NCBI RefSeq assembly: GCF_004210375.1
Contig: NC_134828.1
Coordinates: 24,606,400-24,670,399 of the forward strand
DNA: 64,000 nucleotides
From: Tachypleus tridentatus
Taxonomy: Eukaryota; Arthropoda; Merostomata; Xiphosura; Limulidae
Direction of reading: 5' to 3'
Below are positions 56,101 through 64,000 of the stretch, in pieces. Made by a program: the position numbers and the translations under genes. Position 1 is the stretch's first letter, and each line of letters starts with the position of its first letter. The notes beneath the pieces are model-generated. The model was not told the DNA's origin, did no database searches, and saw only the letters and a program-made list of their open reading frames with translations.

Positions 56101-59100
56101 AAGATTTTTCCTTAAAATTAAGGGAAGAATAATCTAACATTAAAACAACAAAAGACACTCAGGAAAATTAATAATTCTAACTTATTTTAAAAAATAGGTA
56201 AAAGTAAAATATGGATAATAATAACCCAATAATTTTATAATCAGATACTTCATAAGCAAGTAAGCAATATAGAAGTTTGCCCAAAAAATGAAAAGTTCAA
56301 ATAAATTGAGATATATAAAACTTTCAATAAAAAAAAATAATTTTGTTCACTAATGTAAGGCGATATTAAATAACAAGGAAAAATAGTTTAAGTAATTCAG
56401 AAATTATGTATTTACAGACTTGTTTGTTTTTAAATTTCATGTAAAGCTACATGAGGGCTATCTGCACTTGCCATCCCTAATTTAGCAATGTAAGACTAGA
56501 GGGAAGGCAGCTGGTCATTACCACCCACTGCCAACTCTTGGATTACTCTTATCAATAAATATTGGGACTGACCATTATATTTTAACACGCTCACAGCTGA
56601 AAAGTTGAGCAGATTTGATGTGACAGGGATTTGAACCCTTGACCCTCGGATTATGAGTGGAGTGCCTTAACCCCCTGGCCATGCTAGATCAATAACTTAT
56701 TGTTGGAAACAAGTGATGATATTCACATTGCAAAACCTTCCAACATTTGAAGCAGACTGATTGTTAGGAAAGAATTAAAGTATTACCAAACATTTAAGTG
56801 ACCTTTTACACATATTATTAACACATTTTTTATCTTATATTCCTAGTCATGTATTAGGGATGATTTTGTATTTGTTAAAAAAATTACTAAGGAAACTAAA
56901 AGATAATCAAGAGTTTTGTTTATTTAGACATGGTAGCTCTGTATCAAAGAATTGAAGACCAATACAGACTTAAAGCTATGGAAGATATAAATAAATAAAT
57001 AATTATTTAATACCAAATTTAATGAATGTTTGGAGACATCACTAGAGGTTTATTGAATTATAATTAATACACTACTCAATTATTTTAAAATATAATTTTG
57101 TAGCTCATGTGAAACTTTGTGGAAAATATTTTGATGATTGTTTTGTAATCTGGAAAGATATTCAAAATAATAAGTTTGTTGGGTTTTTAAATTCAATAAA
57201 CATGGACATCAAGTATACCTTTGAAAGAAACAATAAAGGCTTGTCCTTTTCAGATGTGTTGTTTCAAAAGAAAAGGAAAGTGTATCTGATATTTCTTACA
57301 AACCAACAAACTATTATCAAATAAGTGGATTTTTTAAACAATCATCCCAAACATAAAATTAAATATTCCTCTAAATTTTGCAAGTAAATTATATTGTTTG
57401 GTTTCCAATAAAAAAAAAACAAGAGGTATAATAATAGATTCTTACAACTAAAAGAATTTTTAGTTCAGTGTTACTATCTGGAAAAAAATTATATTAAATG
57501 GTTTTGAAATTGCAAAGAACTTTTTCAGTATAAAATATTTAGACAGAGGTTAGTAAACTGAAGAGAATGTTACAACCTTTTCTTGTGACTCATCATCCAT
57601 ATAAATGTGGATAATATACAATTTATATATTATCCACATATATATGGATATATGTAAGAAAGCAAAGTGAAGTCACTGAAAATTTATTAAGCGTATTTAT
57701 CCTTTGAATTTTTTTCTAATTAAAATTTGTTAATACACAATTAAAACAAATATTAAGTAAAAATTAAAAGATGTACTTAAAAACATTTTATGAAGAAGAC
57801 ATTCTAAACATTTGTACAGATTATTGAATAAATACAAAGAAAAGATAATTTATAAAGGTATCTTTACTTGTGACAGAATTGTGGTTTACGTAATTTAGAG
57901 AATTCTACTATAATAACAACAAACAATAGCAAAGACATTTTTTTTTGTTTTTATTAATAATTCATTTATTTGAAATTGAGAAAATATATCCTTCAAAATA
58001 TGTAAATTGTAGTTACTTATATATTGATAAAACAATTTAAGATTAAGGATAAATGTACATGAATTCCATGTTAGATGTCCTGAAAAAAACCCACTGTCAG
58101 TAAAACATTTTGAGGAATGTATTTTAAGAAAATTTAAAATTCTAAAAGACCCATATTTTCATGCCTTCCCTTTTTGGTAATGTGAAACATAAGATTATTT
58201 TCCAAAAATATATTTTATTTCTTTTAGTGCTACTTTAAATAGGTAGAAATAAGAGGACAGAAGTCAAATAAGATTGTGTGAAATTAATAAGAATTGGGAA
58301 ATTACAAAAACAGTTACTAAGATTAACAGAAAATAAAAATCAAGTAAGAAATTATAGGATAAATAAATTTAATTTTTATTATTATAATAATAAAATATAT
58401 AATAAGAATAAGATTTTAATTAAAATTAATTTATTTATTCATTTGTGTGTATTTGTATAGTACTTTATCTACACACATAGTGTACTATGTATTTGTACAC
58501 TTGGAAAGTATGTGTATTTAATTTAGATTTCTGCTCAGCTGAAAAGCAGTACTTGTGTATTTTTTATTATAAATTCTCAGTTAAATTATTTCCTGATGTG
58601 TGATCTTTGAAGTCATGAAACCAGTAGAAGGAAGTAATATAAAAAAAAAGCCCTTACTGATATTTTGGTTTCATTACATACATGCATATAGCACACATAA
58701 ATACAATTGCATATATGTATTAATAGCAATGATATCTCAATTAGCAGGAAGGTAACTGTGTGTATATATTAGTAATTTTCAAACTAATATTGTACTTGCT
58801 TGAACCACAAAGTAATAAATGTTTTATTTACGTTATATCAGAAAGTACTTCAAGTACGATAAGTATAAAAATTAAATGAAACAAAATTCAACAATGAAAT
58901 AATGCACCTTTTGTCTTAAATTAAAGGAAAATGTAGTTGTGTGTATATCTGGAGTAATGGTTATAATGACAGTTTACCTCCCCCTCCAAAAAAAGACAAT
59001 TAAATACAAATAACACAAGAAACTTAGATATATATAGAGTAATTTAAGTAGAAAACCTGATATTGTACGAGACCAATCAGAATGTTGCAGTTCTTCATTA

Positions 59101-62100
59101 CACAACAAAATATCAATATGTGAAAAATCAACTGTTTTCTGTTATACAGCAAATTCTATAAAGACATCAAAATAAAAGGAGAAACTGCAAAACTTGGGTG
59201 AACTTGCTATCAGTTAAAAGCAATGAGTGGGAAAAAAAAAAAAAAAAAAATAAAATGTGAAATAAAAATGAACACACCATGCCTAGTGTCACTATATATA
59301 TATATATATTATATTAAGTTGTGGATTCAAATCTTAATTCAGTTGGTAAGTGGAAAAATTCCAACCAAAAACTATCATGCCTAAATCAGGCACATTAATA
59401 AATAAAAATCTTTCAGGTAGCAGTCACATTCTCAGGAGCAAGCCCAAAAATGATGGGAAAACCACTACCTCTCTTGGGTGGACGCTGAGGACGTTCTATT
59501 GGGGCAAACATAGAGCTAAAATCCATACTAAAAATGTCACTGAAATCAGGATACTTGATCGGCTCTCTGGCAGAGGTCTCTAGAAAATCAATGTTAGGCT
59601 TCAGATATCTTTAAAAACTAAATGGATTTCTTGTTCTCTTTACACCATCATGGAAATCATTACATTTAATTAACTGAAAAAAACATTTAACTTCATTATA
59701 TGGTAGGCAAACATGTAAATAATCATTCAATAGTTTATTTCTTTATTTTGGATAACTGGGTTATCTGTGCTAGCAAATAATTTTTGATTGATAGACTAGA
59801 GAAATAGTAGCTAGTACACAACACTCATCACAGCTCTTTGACAACTCTAATCAAATAACTAAATCTTACTACTTGGATCTTAACACACTCGCCTATGGTT
59901 CCAAGGTGTGATTTTGCAGTAACAGAACACAAATCAAGAATCCTCAGATCCAGTCCGACGTACTAACCATTACTTAAAATAAAGAGCTAAACATACAGTT
60001 GAGAATACTGAGGATCTATAATACTGACACCTTCTTATAAAACACTAAAAGTGAATCCTAAGTAAGTATACTTTTGATAATACAATCTTTTCAAGCACCT
60101 CAAATAAGTTACCTTGTTACTGAGGTGACGGCATATTATGTAACAGAAAATCAACCAGTCTTAATTTCAACAAACATTTCAAATTTGTATAGTAATTTGA
60201 TATATTTAGTCAATATAGAATATCAATACGAAATATTTTGTGCTATAATAGTATACACATACACAGCTCTATTTTTTTTAAAGTTCTAGAAGACAATAGA
60301 TTTAATCTAAAAAATATTTTCTTTATTTTGAACAGTAACTTCGAGAAATAATATACTAAGGCACACCACACCTTACAATATCACCTGTCTCACTTTTGTT
60401 AGCTTGTATACGAGACACAAATAGGTTCTGCATAGAGTGATGACTTGGAAAAAGAAAGCACTCACTACAAACAAACTTTAGGTTCAAAATCATGATTTCT
60501 CTTTGTAATGTTCAATGTACAGTTGTTGGACTGTAAATGGCATTATTAATCAAAAATTTTAATACAAAGAAACTGATAACTGAAACAAAAAACTGGCCAT
60601 TAAGAAATTACTAGTTTTACTGAACTGAGAAATTCTCTCTAATCTTTTTTATTTAATATTATTGTCAAACACATGGAAGAACCACGTCACTTAAAGACCT
60701 GCAAATCAGACATTAACTCCACTGTTTTTTTCTTTCGAGAAAACATAACTCTAATATTCAACAACAATGCAGAAAGCACATCTTACGGGTTTCCTAACAT
60801 CTGATCCTTGATGATGTTAGTTTCTTTCTGTAACATGATACTGTAAGTGTTCTAAACCAAGTTAAATAACAAACACAAACCAACTCCTCAGAAAACTAAA
60901 CTCCTTTACTTGTATGACTAGGCTTAAATTCTACAACACAGTTTCAGTGTCTTAAATGTTTTCTAAACAAGTTTACAGCTGTTTTTGATGTTTATCATAT
61001 TCTCTTTAAAATAAAAAAATTCATTCATTTGTGAGAAAAAAAATTAATTACTTCTAAAAAAAAACCCAAAAGTGGAAACAAATAAATGTTATGATTAATC
61101 ATATAACTGAAAATATACAGAGATGGCAACATTCAGCAGCTTAAAAAAATGGACAAATGGACCATATATAGAAAGTAATATTAATAAATTACCATAATTA
61201 TCTCTACACTATATGCTTATAAATGTGCAATAATTACAACTAATAAAAATATTAATCTCAGCACATTTCTAAATCAATCAAGATAATACTTCAAGTTTCT
61301 TAAAACTTCCATCACCATATTACATGTAACAATTAATGCATGTACAAAATGTTTGTAAAACAAATTATGTTATATTTTTATGACTCACCAGTGATGTAAA
61401 GATTTTGCATGTCTGGGGGTGGAGGGACCTCTGGAGGTTCTACTTCAGGCGTGATGGTTACAGCATAACGTACCTGACCCACTGAAGTTATCAACTACAA
61501 CAGAAATAAGCTGTGGTTTAAATATTTCTATAACTGAAAGATCTTACGATAATAATAAAACCAACAAATTCCTACTTCTTAAGTATTTAGTCACCTTTAT
61601 TTAGAAGTACCACATTCTACAGCTGTGACAATGCTTTACCAAGGCATCCTTTCAACCATACTATAATTAAAGAGTTGGTATAAATTGACAGGTTGGGAAA
61701 TTCAGTAGGAGTATTTAAATTTTCATTTTATTTTCAGGACATCAGTTTAATATCAGTTAAATAAGTTGCTTAAAGTAGTGACACTGCACATCTTAATAGA
61801 ATCTTCAAAACAGTTTGCAACACCCAAGAAAGTAATGGCAGCTCTTACACATACAAATAATCCTATGTTTGCTACCAGTGTACGTACAAGCTCAACTTGA
61901 AACCAGCTTTACTTCACTTGTTTAACTACAACATTAGTCGTAAAATGATTGTGTGCCCCAACGAAGTGTAGTGTGTATATTTTTATATTTTAATTATTAA
62001 TGCATGTTGGCAGCTTTGGCACACAAAAATTCCATATCAAGCATCAACCACATAAATGGAAGAACAAAAAACAGCAATTCACAAAGCTTAGCAACTATTT

Positions 62101-62719
62101 CCAAAACAAAGTTTCTCATTAATGACAGGAGACATTAAACTTACAAACCACAGGTGGCATATATGATTACTAAGGCCAGTGTGAACAAGTAACTTAATAG
62201 CAGGAGTCTGTACTTTGGACTGCAGAAGTCAAATGCAACACTTAACTTGATTGTTTCTGTATCTTTATGTTAACCTGAGATACCATTTAATAAAGTTCAG
62301 TAACAAGATTCTTGTAGCTAAAGTCCACCGCTAAGAATATACCCCAATAACATCAGACAAACTGGCAAGAAACAAATAACAAATGGCCTGGGAAGGAGTA
62401 AAGAAGTTTTTAGTTTTATAACCAATAATAACATACAGTTTATAGTAGCATAAAGACATTCAAGTATAAAAAAAAATTACCGAGTGAGGAAAATTTGGCT
62501 GAACACCCATCAGACCTAAATAATGTAATTTATCGAAAACATTAGCCATTTACTCCTTCTGCTTGCAACAGTTTTAATAATTTCTTTGTACACATCTGAA
62601 AATTTGGATAAAATACCAAACACTCACAGCCTTATTTGATTCTCGCCATCGAGATATAGCTCGCTGATCTGTAGGATCCATGGCAACTGCTTTAGCATCC
62701 TGTACCATGGGAGTTACAG
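40933..62719 (-). CDS. Vinc: Vinculin, C-terminal half (5' exons lie beyond the window)
   Basis: Vinculin links actin filaments to talin and alpha-catenin at cell adhesions. Seven constitutive exons, in transcript order, are 62719-62628, 61494-61389, 46857-46730, 45365-45250, 44660-44537, 43740-43650 and 41102-40933. They encode the end of the head ([11 protein letters not shown]), the proline-rich hinge and the whole tail bundle ([43 protein letters not shown], and the C-terminal arm [11 protein letters not shown]). Phases agree at every junction. The tail binds F-actin and acidic lipids, and the C-terminal arm carries the Tyr phosphorylated by Src in vertebrates. The protein ends one residue later (Tyr) than the vertebrate PWYQ end. 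Four extra phase-1 exons lie in the hinge interval and are listed separately. Gene identity is certain; isoform usage is unknown. Confidence 0.97.
41290..41392. mobile_element. piggyBac-type MITE, 103 bp
   Basis: Inverted ends CCCACTGACT and AGTCAGTGGG, directly flanked by TTAA on both sides (41286-41289 and 41393-41396), the signature of piggyBac insertion. Non-coding. It lies in a vinculin intron. A homologue is at 48833-48946. Confidence 0.85.
42600..42616. repeat. Poly-T tract with TATATA
   Basis: A run of T followed by TATATATAAA in a vinculin intron. Confidence 0.6.
42783..43057 (-). repeat. SINE-A full-length copy with target-site duplication
   Basis: Minus-strand copy, so sense-oriented within vinculin. 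It is flanked by AATGGATTAGA (42772-42782 and 43058-43068). Confidence 0.93.
43650..43740 (-). CDS. Vinc: Vinculin tail exon (helix 3 region)
   Basis: Encodes [20 protein letters not shown], then [10 protein letters not shown]; phase 0 start, one base over at the end. Acceptor GTTTTAACAG, donor GTGAGA. Confidence 0.97.
44381..44540. repeat. 80-bp tandem duplication covering a vinculin splice donor
   Basis: Two copies with period exactly 80 (44381-44460, 44461-44540), almost identical. The copied segment includes the last four bases of the exon at 44537-44660 and its donor GTCAGT. A decoy donor in the same context therefore stands 80 bases into the intron. Confidence 0.95.
44537..44660 (-). 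CDS. Vinc: Vinculin tail exon (helix 2 region)
   Basis: Encodes [20 protein letters not shown] to [11 protein letters not shown]. The first base completes an Arg codon; the end is phase 0. Acceptor TTATGTAACAG; donor GTCAGT, a weaker match to consensus than the other donors. Confidence 0.96.
44680..44880. repeat. Degenerate ~52-bp tandem repeat
   Basis: About four imperfect units built on ATTATCTTCATATCAGAGTA followed by ACTTAAATGTCTTTAAACCT, at spacings of 52, 55 and 38 bp, just upstream (in transcript sense) of the helix 2 exon. Confidence 0.75.
45250..45365 (-). CDS. Vinc: Vinculin tail exon (helix 1 region)
   Basis: Encodes [20 protein letters not shown] and then [19 protein letters not shown], closely matching the first tail helix. 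Phase 0 start; donor GTAAGA. Confidence 0.97.
45884..46112. repeat. 32-bp minisatellite, about seven units
   Basis: The unit is built on GGTCATGTGCTAAGTTCTGC followed by GCAAGGCGATAC. Some units are shortened. It lies within a vinculin intron. Confidence 0.93.
46641..46760. repeat. 40-bp tandem triplication across a vinculin exon end
   Basis: Three copies at an exact 40-bp spacing (46641, 46681, 46721) of TTACCATAATTGGCTG-like sequence. The third contains the true exon end and donor. The second holds an intact GTAAGT donor; the first has GTAGAT. Confidence 0.88.
46730..46857 (-). CDS. Vinc: Vinculin hinge exon, constitutive
   Basis: Encodes [20 protein letters not shown] and then [12 protein letters not shown] to QPNQPIM. 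This is the proline-rich linker that in vertebrates binds SH3- and EVH1-domain partners. It starts two bases into a Glu codon, matching any of the preceding phase-1 exons. Donor GTAAGT. Confidence 0.96.
47406..47725 (-). repeat. Composite repeat: SINE-A plus shared 5' flank (inverted partner of 17815)
   Basis: Minus-strand SINE-A (47406-47664) missing the same internal block as the copy at 17.9 kb. It continues for about 60 bp beyond the tRNA head with the same non-SINE flank (GTTGTTATTCACACAGCACA, TGAAAATAAATTTTGAATTA). Confidence 0.9.
48833..48946. mobile_element. piggyBac-type MITE, 114 bp
   Basis: Ends CCCTTTGAC and GTCAATGGG with TTAA on both sides (48829-48832 and 48947-48950). The interior (GCTGCTTTAAACATGC) matches the element at 41290. 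Confidence 0.83.
49510..49620 (-). repeat. SINE-B copy, diverged
   Basis: Tail AAGCACAAAGTTACAGAATG and head CACGGGTATCAAAA on the minus strand. Confidence 0.65.
49843..49925 (-). repeat. SINE-B fragment, diverged
   Basis: GGGCTATCTGTGCCGTGACC and GTGCATCAAAACC resemble the minus strand of the SINE-B head. Confidence 0.5.
51324..51398 (-). CDS. Vinc: Vinculin hinge candidate cassette exon 4
   Basis: 75 bases with phase 1 at both ends, so it can be included or skipped without changing frame. Acceptor TTCCAACTCTCAG, donor GTAACA. Its open frame reads [20 protein letters not shown] and then QCER. No matching part exists in the vertebrate hinge that I know of. Called from splice signals and phase only; no transcript evidence. 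Confidence 0.6.
52415..52528 (-). CDS. Vinc: Vinculin hinge candidate cassette exon 3 (Pro/Ser-rich)
   Basis: 114 bases, phase 1 at both ends. It encodes [20 protein letters not shown], then [17 protein letters not shown]: a proline- and serine-rich stretch with several SP/TP sites, in keeping with hinge sequence and possible SH3 or kinase targeting. Acceptor TTTTTCTTTACCAG, donor GTATTC. The composition makes this the best supported of the four. Confidence 0.78.
53889..53972 (-). CDS. Vinc: Vinculin hinge candidate cassette exon 2
   Basis: 84 bases, phase 1 at both ends. Encodes [20 protein letters not shown], then YHFFSDK. Acceptor CTATTCTTTTCAG, donor GTACTT. Acidic and polar rather than proline-rich. 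Confidence 0.62.
55777..55877 (-). repeat. SINE-C copy
   Basis: GTGTGTGTTTTCTTATAGCA tail, GGGCTATCTGCTGAGCCCAC and a decayed head. The TG-rich run at its start (55771-55787) is the SINE-C tail. Confidence 0.78.
56418..56692 (-). repeat. SINE-A full-length copy
   Basis: Minus-strand copy with TTGTTTGTTTTTAAATTTCA tail, body and full head. Confidence 0.88.
56900..58240 (+). mobile_element. Penelope-like retroelement remnant
   Basis: Opposite in direction to vinculin. 57109-57324 keeps the reverse-transcriptase core with FDDCFVIW (the xxDD catalytic pair), [13 protein letters not shown] and LSFSDVLF, the order seen in Penelope-like RTs. Upstream, [20 protein letters not shown] (about 56912-56971) fits the earlier DxxxL block. 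Downstream, [12 protein letters not shown] continues after a stop. The remainder is too decayed to show the usual GIY-YIG endonuclease. Confidence 0.72.
57605..57640. repeat. Short inverted repeat
   Basis: Arms TGTGGATAATATA and TATATTATCCACA with a seven-base loop, inside the Penelope-like remnant. Confidence 0.7.
59240..59312. repeat. Poly-A and TA microsatellites
   Basis: A run of about 18 A near 59233-59250 and a TA run near 59293-59309, close to hinge cassette exon 1. Confidence 0.8.
59469..59579 (-). CDS. Vinc: Vinculin hinge candidate cassette exon 1
   Basis: 111 bases, phase 1 at both ends. Encodes [20 protein letters not shown], then [16 protein letters not shown]. The PQRPPK stretch fits a class II SH3 ligand (PxxPx+). 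The [14 protein letters not shown] part is an aromatic and acidic run that could act as a docking peptide. Acceptor TTGATTTTCTAG, donor GTAGTG. Confidence 0.7.
59740..59965 (-). repeat. Very old SINE-A copy
   Basis: Weak minus-strand similarity: GTTATCTGTGCTAGC, GACTAGAGAAATAGTAGCTA, and a decayed head ending near 59965. Confidence 0.5.
61389..61494 (-). CDS. Vinc: Vinculin exon, end of head into hinge
   Basis: Encodes [20 protein letters not shown], then [15 protein letters not shown] and one base of the next codon. EVPPPPDMQ corresponds to the vertebrate FPPPPPDLE site for Ena/VASP EVH1 domains, but the leading Phe is replaced by Val. Acceptor TTCTGTTGTAG, donor GTGAGT. Splicing straight to 46857 restores the vertebrate-like [10 protein letters not shown] order. 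Confidence 0.96.
62628..62719 (-). CDS. Vinc: Vinculin head exon
   Basis: Encodes [20 protein letters not shown], then [10 protein letters not shown]. The [11 protein letters not shown] run is near-identical to vertebrate vinculin. It starts two bases into an Ala codon, so the previous exon, outside the window, must end in phase 1. Acceptor TTTTTAATTACACAG, donor GTGAGT. Confidence 0.97.
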
Positions 62720-63600
62720 CTGTGTAATTAAAAAAACAAGAGACAATGGTTACCAGAAGATACCATAAACTCATTTACAATGTATTATAGTTTACATTAT
62801 CCAGTCCAGAGAAGCATTTATTGTATATTTTTTAACACTGAAAAGTTATTGAGCACTTCCGAGTTGTAACACTGTATTTTCATTAAGTCACAAATACATG
62901 TTCATTTATCAAACAAATTAAAGCACTGAAATGCCCCTGGTGGAGATAATAAAAAACGATGTAAATTATTTTTTTTTTTTTACTAACCTCTGATGTTTCA
63001 GAAAGTTGAGAAAAACATTTCTCCTACAATAACGTTTCTAGAATGCATTTATAAAAAAATAAAGTGACTTTGCAAATATAAATTTCTGTAGTTTAGTTCA
63101 CTAAAAACTCTGATCACACCCATTTTGTTATACAAATAATCACTGCTTAATTATTGCATGGATAAACAGTCACTGGTGGCAGTAAGAACATTGTTTATGT
63201 TGATACAGAAATAAGGTAAATACAAAAGTTACACCTGTAATCTCAAGTGTTTCTTACTATTCTTTATCTCAGGCCTTTCTCGTCCTAGAATAGCAAACAG
63301 GATCCTTAATAATGTGACTTAGATCCAAGTATGTAAAATGAAACATTATCACTACCTCCATGAATCTTACTAAATCACTTCTTTACAGGGAATATTGTAA
63401 CATACAAACATGAAATCACTCACTACGATGCAATGTGCAAGTTGTGTGTAGTGAATGGTATACAAGTAAGGCAGTTTTAAGGGGTACAGCTTTGTATGGT
63501 AAAAGTCACTAAAAAACTGGCTTAGATTTGTATAATAAGAATTCATCTGCAAAAAGGTGCAGTTTTGAATTATTGTAGTGGCTTAGAAAAAAAAAAGGTG
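62720..63600. other. Vinculin intron, partial
   Basis: No further exon could be recognised before the window edge. AT-rich with a poly-T run near 62970. Confidence 0.5.
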
Positions 63601-63639
63601 TAATCAGAATACCTAGTTTACAATAACTAATAATTAAAT

Positions 63640-63925
63640 GGAATATAAAAAAACTAATTTATCAGGACACAGTTTAAAATAATATATAAAGTTCCTATAT
63701 TAGGACAATTTAAAATTAATAGTTAAAACAAATTTATCATGATATCTAGTTTAAAGTAACTAATAATACATAAAGCTAATTTATCAGAAAATTTATTTTA
63801 AACTAATAATATATAAAGCTAGTTTATCAGGACACTTAGATTAAAATTAATAATATATAAAGCTAATTTATCAAGACTCCTAGCTTAAAATGGCAAATAA
63901 TACAAAGCTAATTTATTAAGATACC
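63640..63925. repeat. Degenerate ~44-bp tandem repeat
   Basis: Units with TATAAAGCTAATTTATCAGG and CTAGTTTAAAATAACTAATA recur at spacings of about 43-47 bp (TTATCA at 63734, 63781, 63824, 63868 and a variant at 63913), with older units before. Confidence 0.8.
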
Positions 63926-63944
63926 TTGCTTAAAATAACTTGTA

Positions 63945-64000
63945 CAGTAGTCCCTCTTAGATATGACCAACCTAACTGACACAATAAAATGTCACATAAC
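63945..64000 (+). mobile_element. Possible pogo/Tigger-like element end, cut by window edge
   Basis: TA followed by CAGTAGTCCCTCTTAGATAT resembles the CAGTrG...CCCTC end of the MITE at 6735. The other end is outside the window, so this is only a suggestion. Confidence 0.35.

Noticed and set aside
57597-57660. Rho-independent-type terminator hairpin
   Set aside because: The window is a eukaryotic nuclear genome; the inverted repeat is part of decayed transposon DNA.
59350-59583. Plus-strand 77-codon open frame
   Set aside because: Opposite strand of the phase-matched vinculin cassette exon 59469-59579; splice signals are on the minus strand only.

Overview
This is a 64 kb piece of an animal nuclear genome. 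It is AT-rich and intron-rich, and its dispersed repeats are dominated by tRNA-derived SINEs. Two protein-coding genes can be read with confidence, both spliced and both recognisable by homology: a complete ribosomal protein S11 gene (plus strand, 31956-36753) and the 3' half of a vinculin gene (minus strand, 62719-40933). The vinculin tail sequence, the Tc1, jockey and Penelope-type elements and the SINE style fit an arthropod. A chelicerate such as a horseshoe crab is my best guess, made from memory of similar SINEs; the window itself does not prove it.

Layout. 1-10.7 kb: gene-free, full of SINEs of three types (called SINE-A, -B and -C here). It also holds a 54-bp minisatellite (3259-4046), a dead Tc1-like transposon (about 4290-5545) and a small pogo-like MITE carrying a nested SINE (6735-7094). 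10.76-16.1 kb: a decayed minus-strand copy of a large Cys-rich protein family of unknown function, interrupted by a SINE with a target-site duplication and by a 1.7-kb, 25-bp-period minisatellite. 17.4-19.65 kb: SINEs, including one that shares its 5' flank with an inverted copy inside the vinculin gene at 47.4-47.7 kb. 19.65-23.7 kb: a jockey-type LINE whose own reading frame has been blown up by about 21 copies of a roughly 48-bp repeat. 23.7-31.9 kb: mostly featureless AT-rich DNA with scattered SINEs.

31.9-36.8 kb: the RPS11 gene, with a TOP-like pyrimidine start, four exons and 156 residues. Each of its three introns holds a C/D-box snoRNA of the U35 (SNORD35) type with the same predicted 28S rRNA guide. 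The gene therefore makes a small-subunit protein and, from its introns, rRNA-methylation guides. 36.8-64 kb: the convergent vinculin gene. Seven constitutive exons give the end of the head, the proline-rich hinge and the whole five-helix tail. In the hinge, between the exons ending at 61389 and starting at 46857, lie four further candidate exons, all in phase 1-1 and so all skippable without a frameshift. They could add up to 128 residues to the hinge. Two constitutive exons have tandem duplications that copy their splice donor into the intron (80 bp at 44381-44540; 40 bp three times at 46641-46744). The vinculin introns also contain piggyBac-type MITEs with TTAA ends, SINEs, a 32-bp minisatellite and a decayed Penelope-like element.

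Main points for a second look: the phase-matched cassette exons of the vinculin hinge, the duplicated donors, the three same-target snoRNAs in RPS11, the minisatellite born inside a LINE reading frame, and the unnamed repeated protein family.
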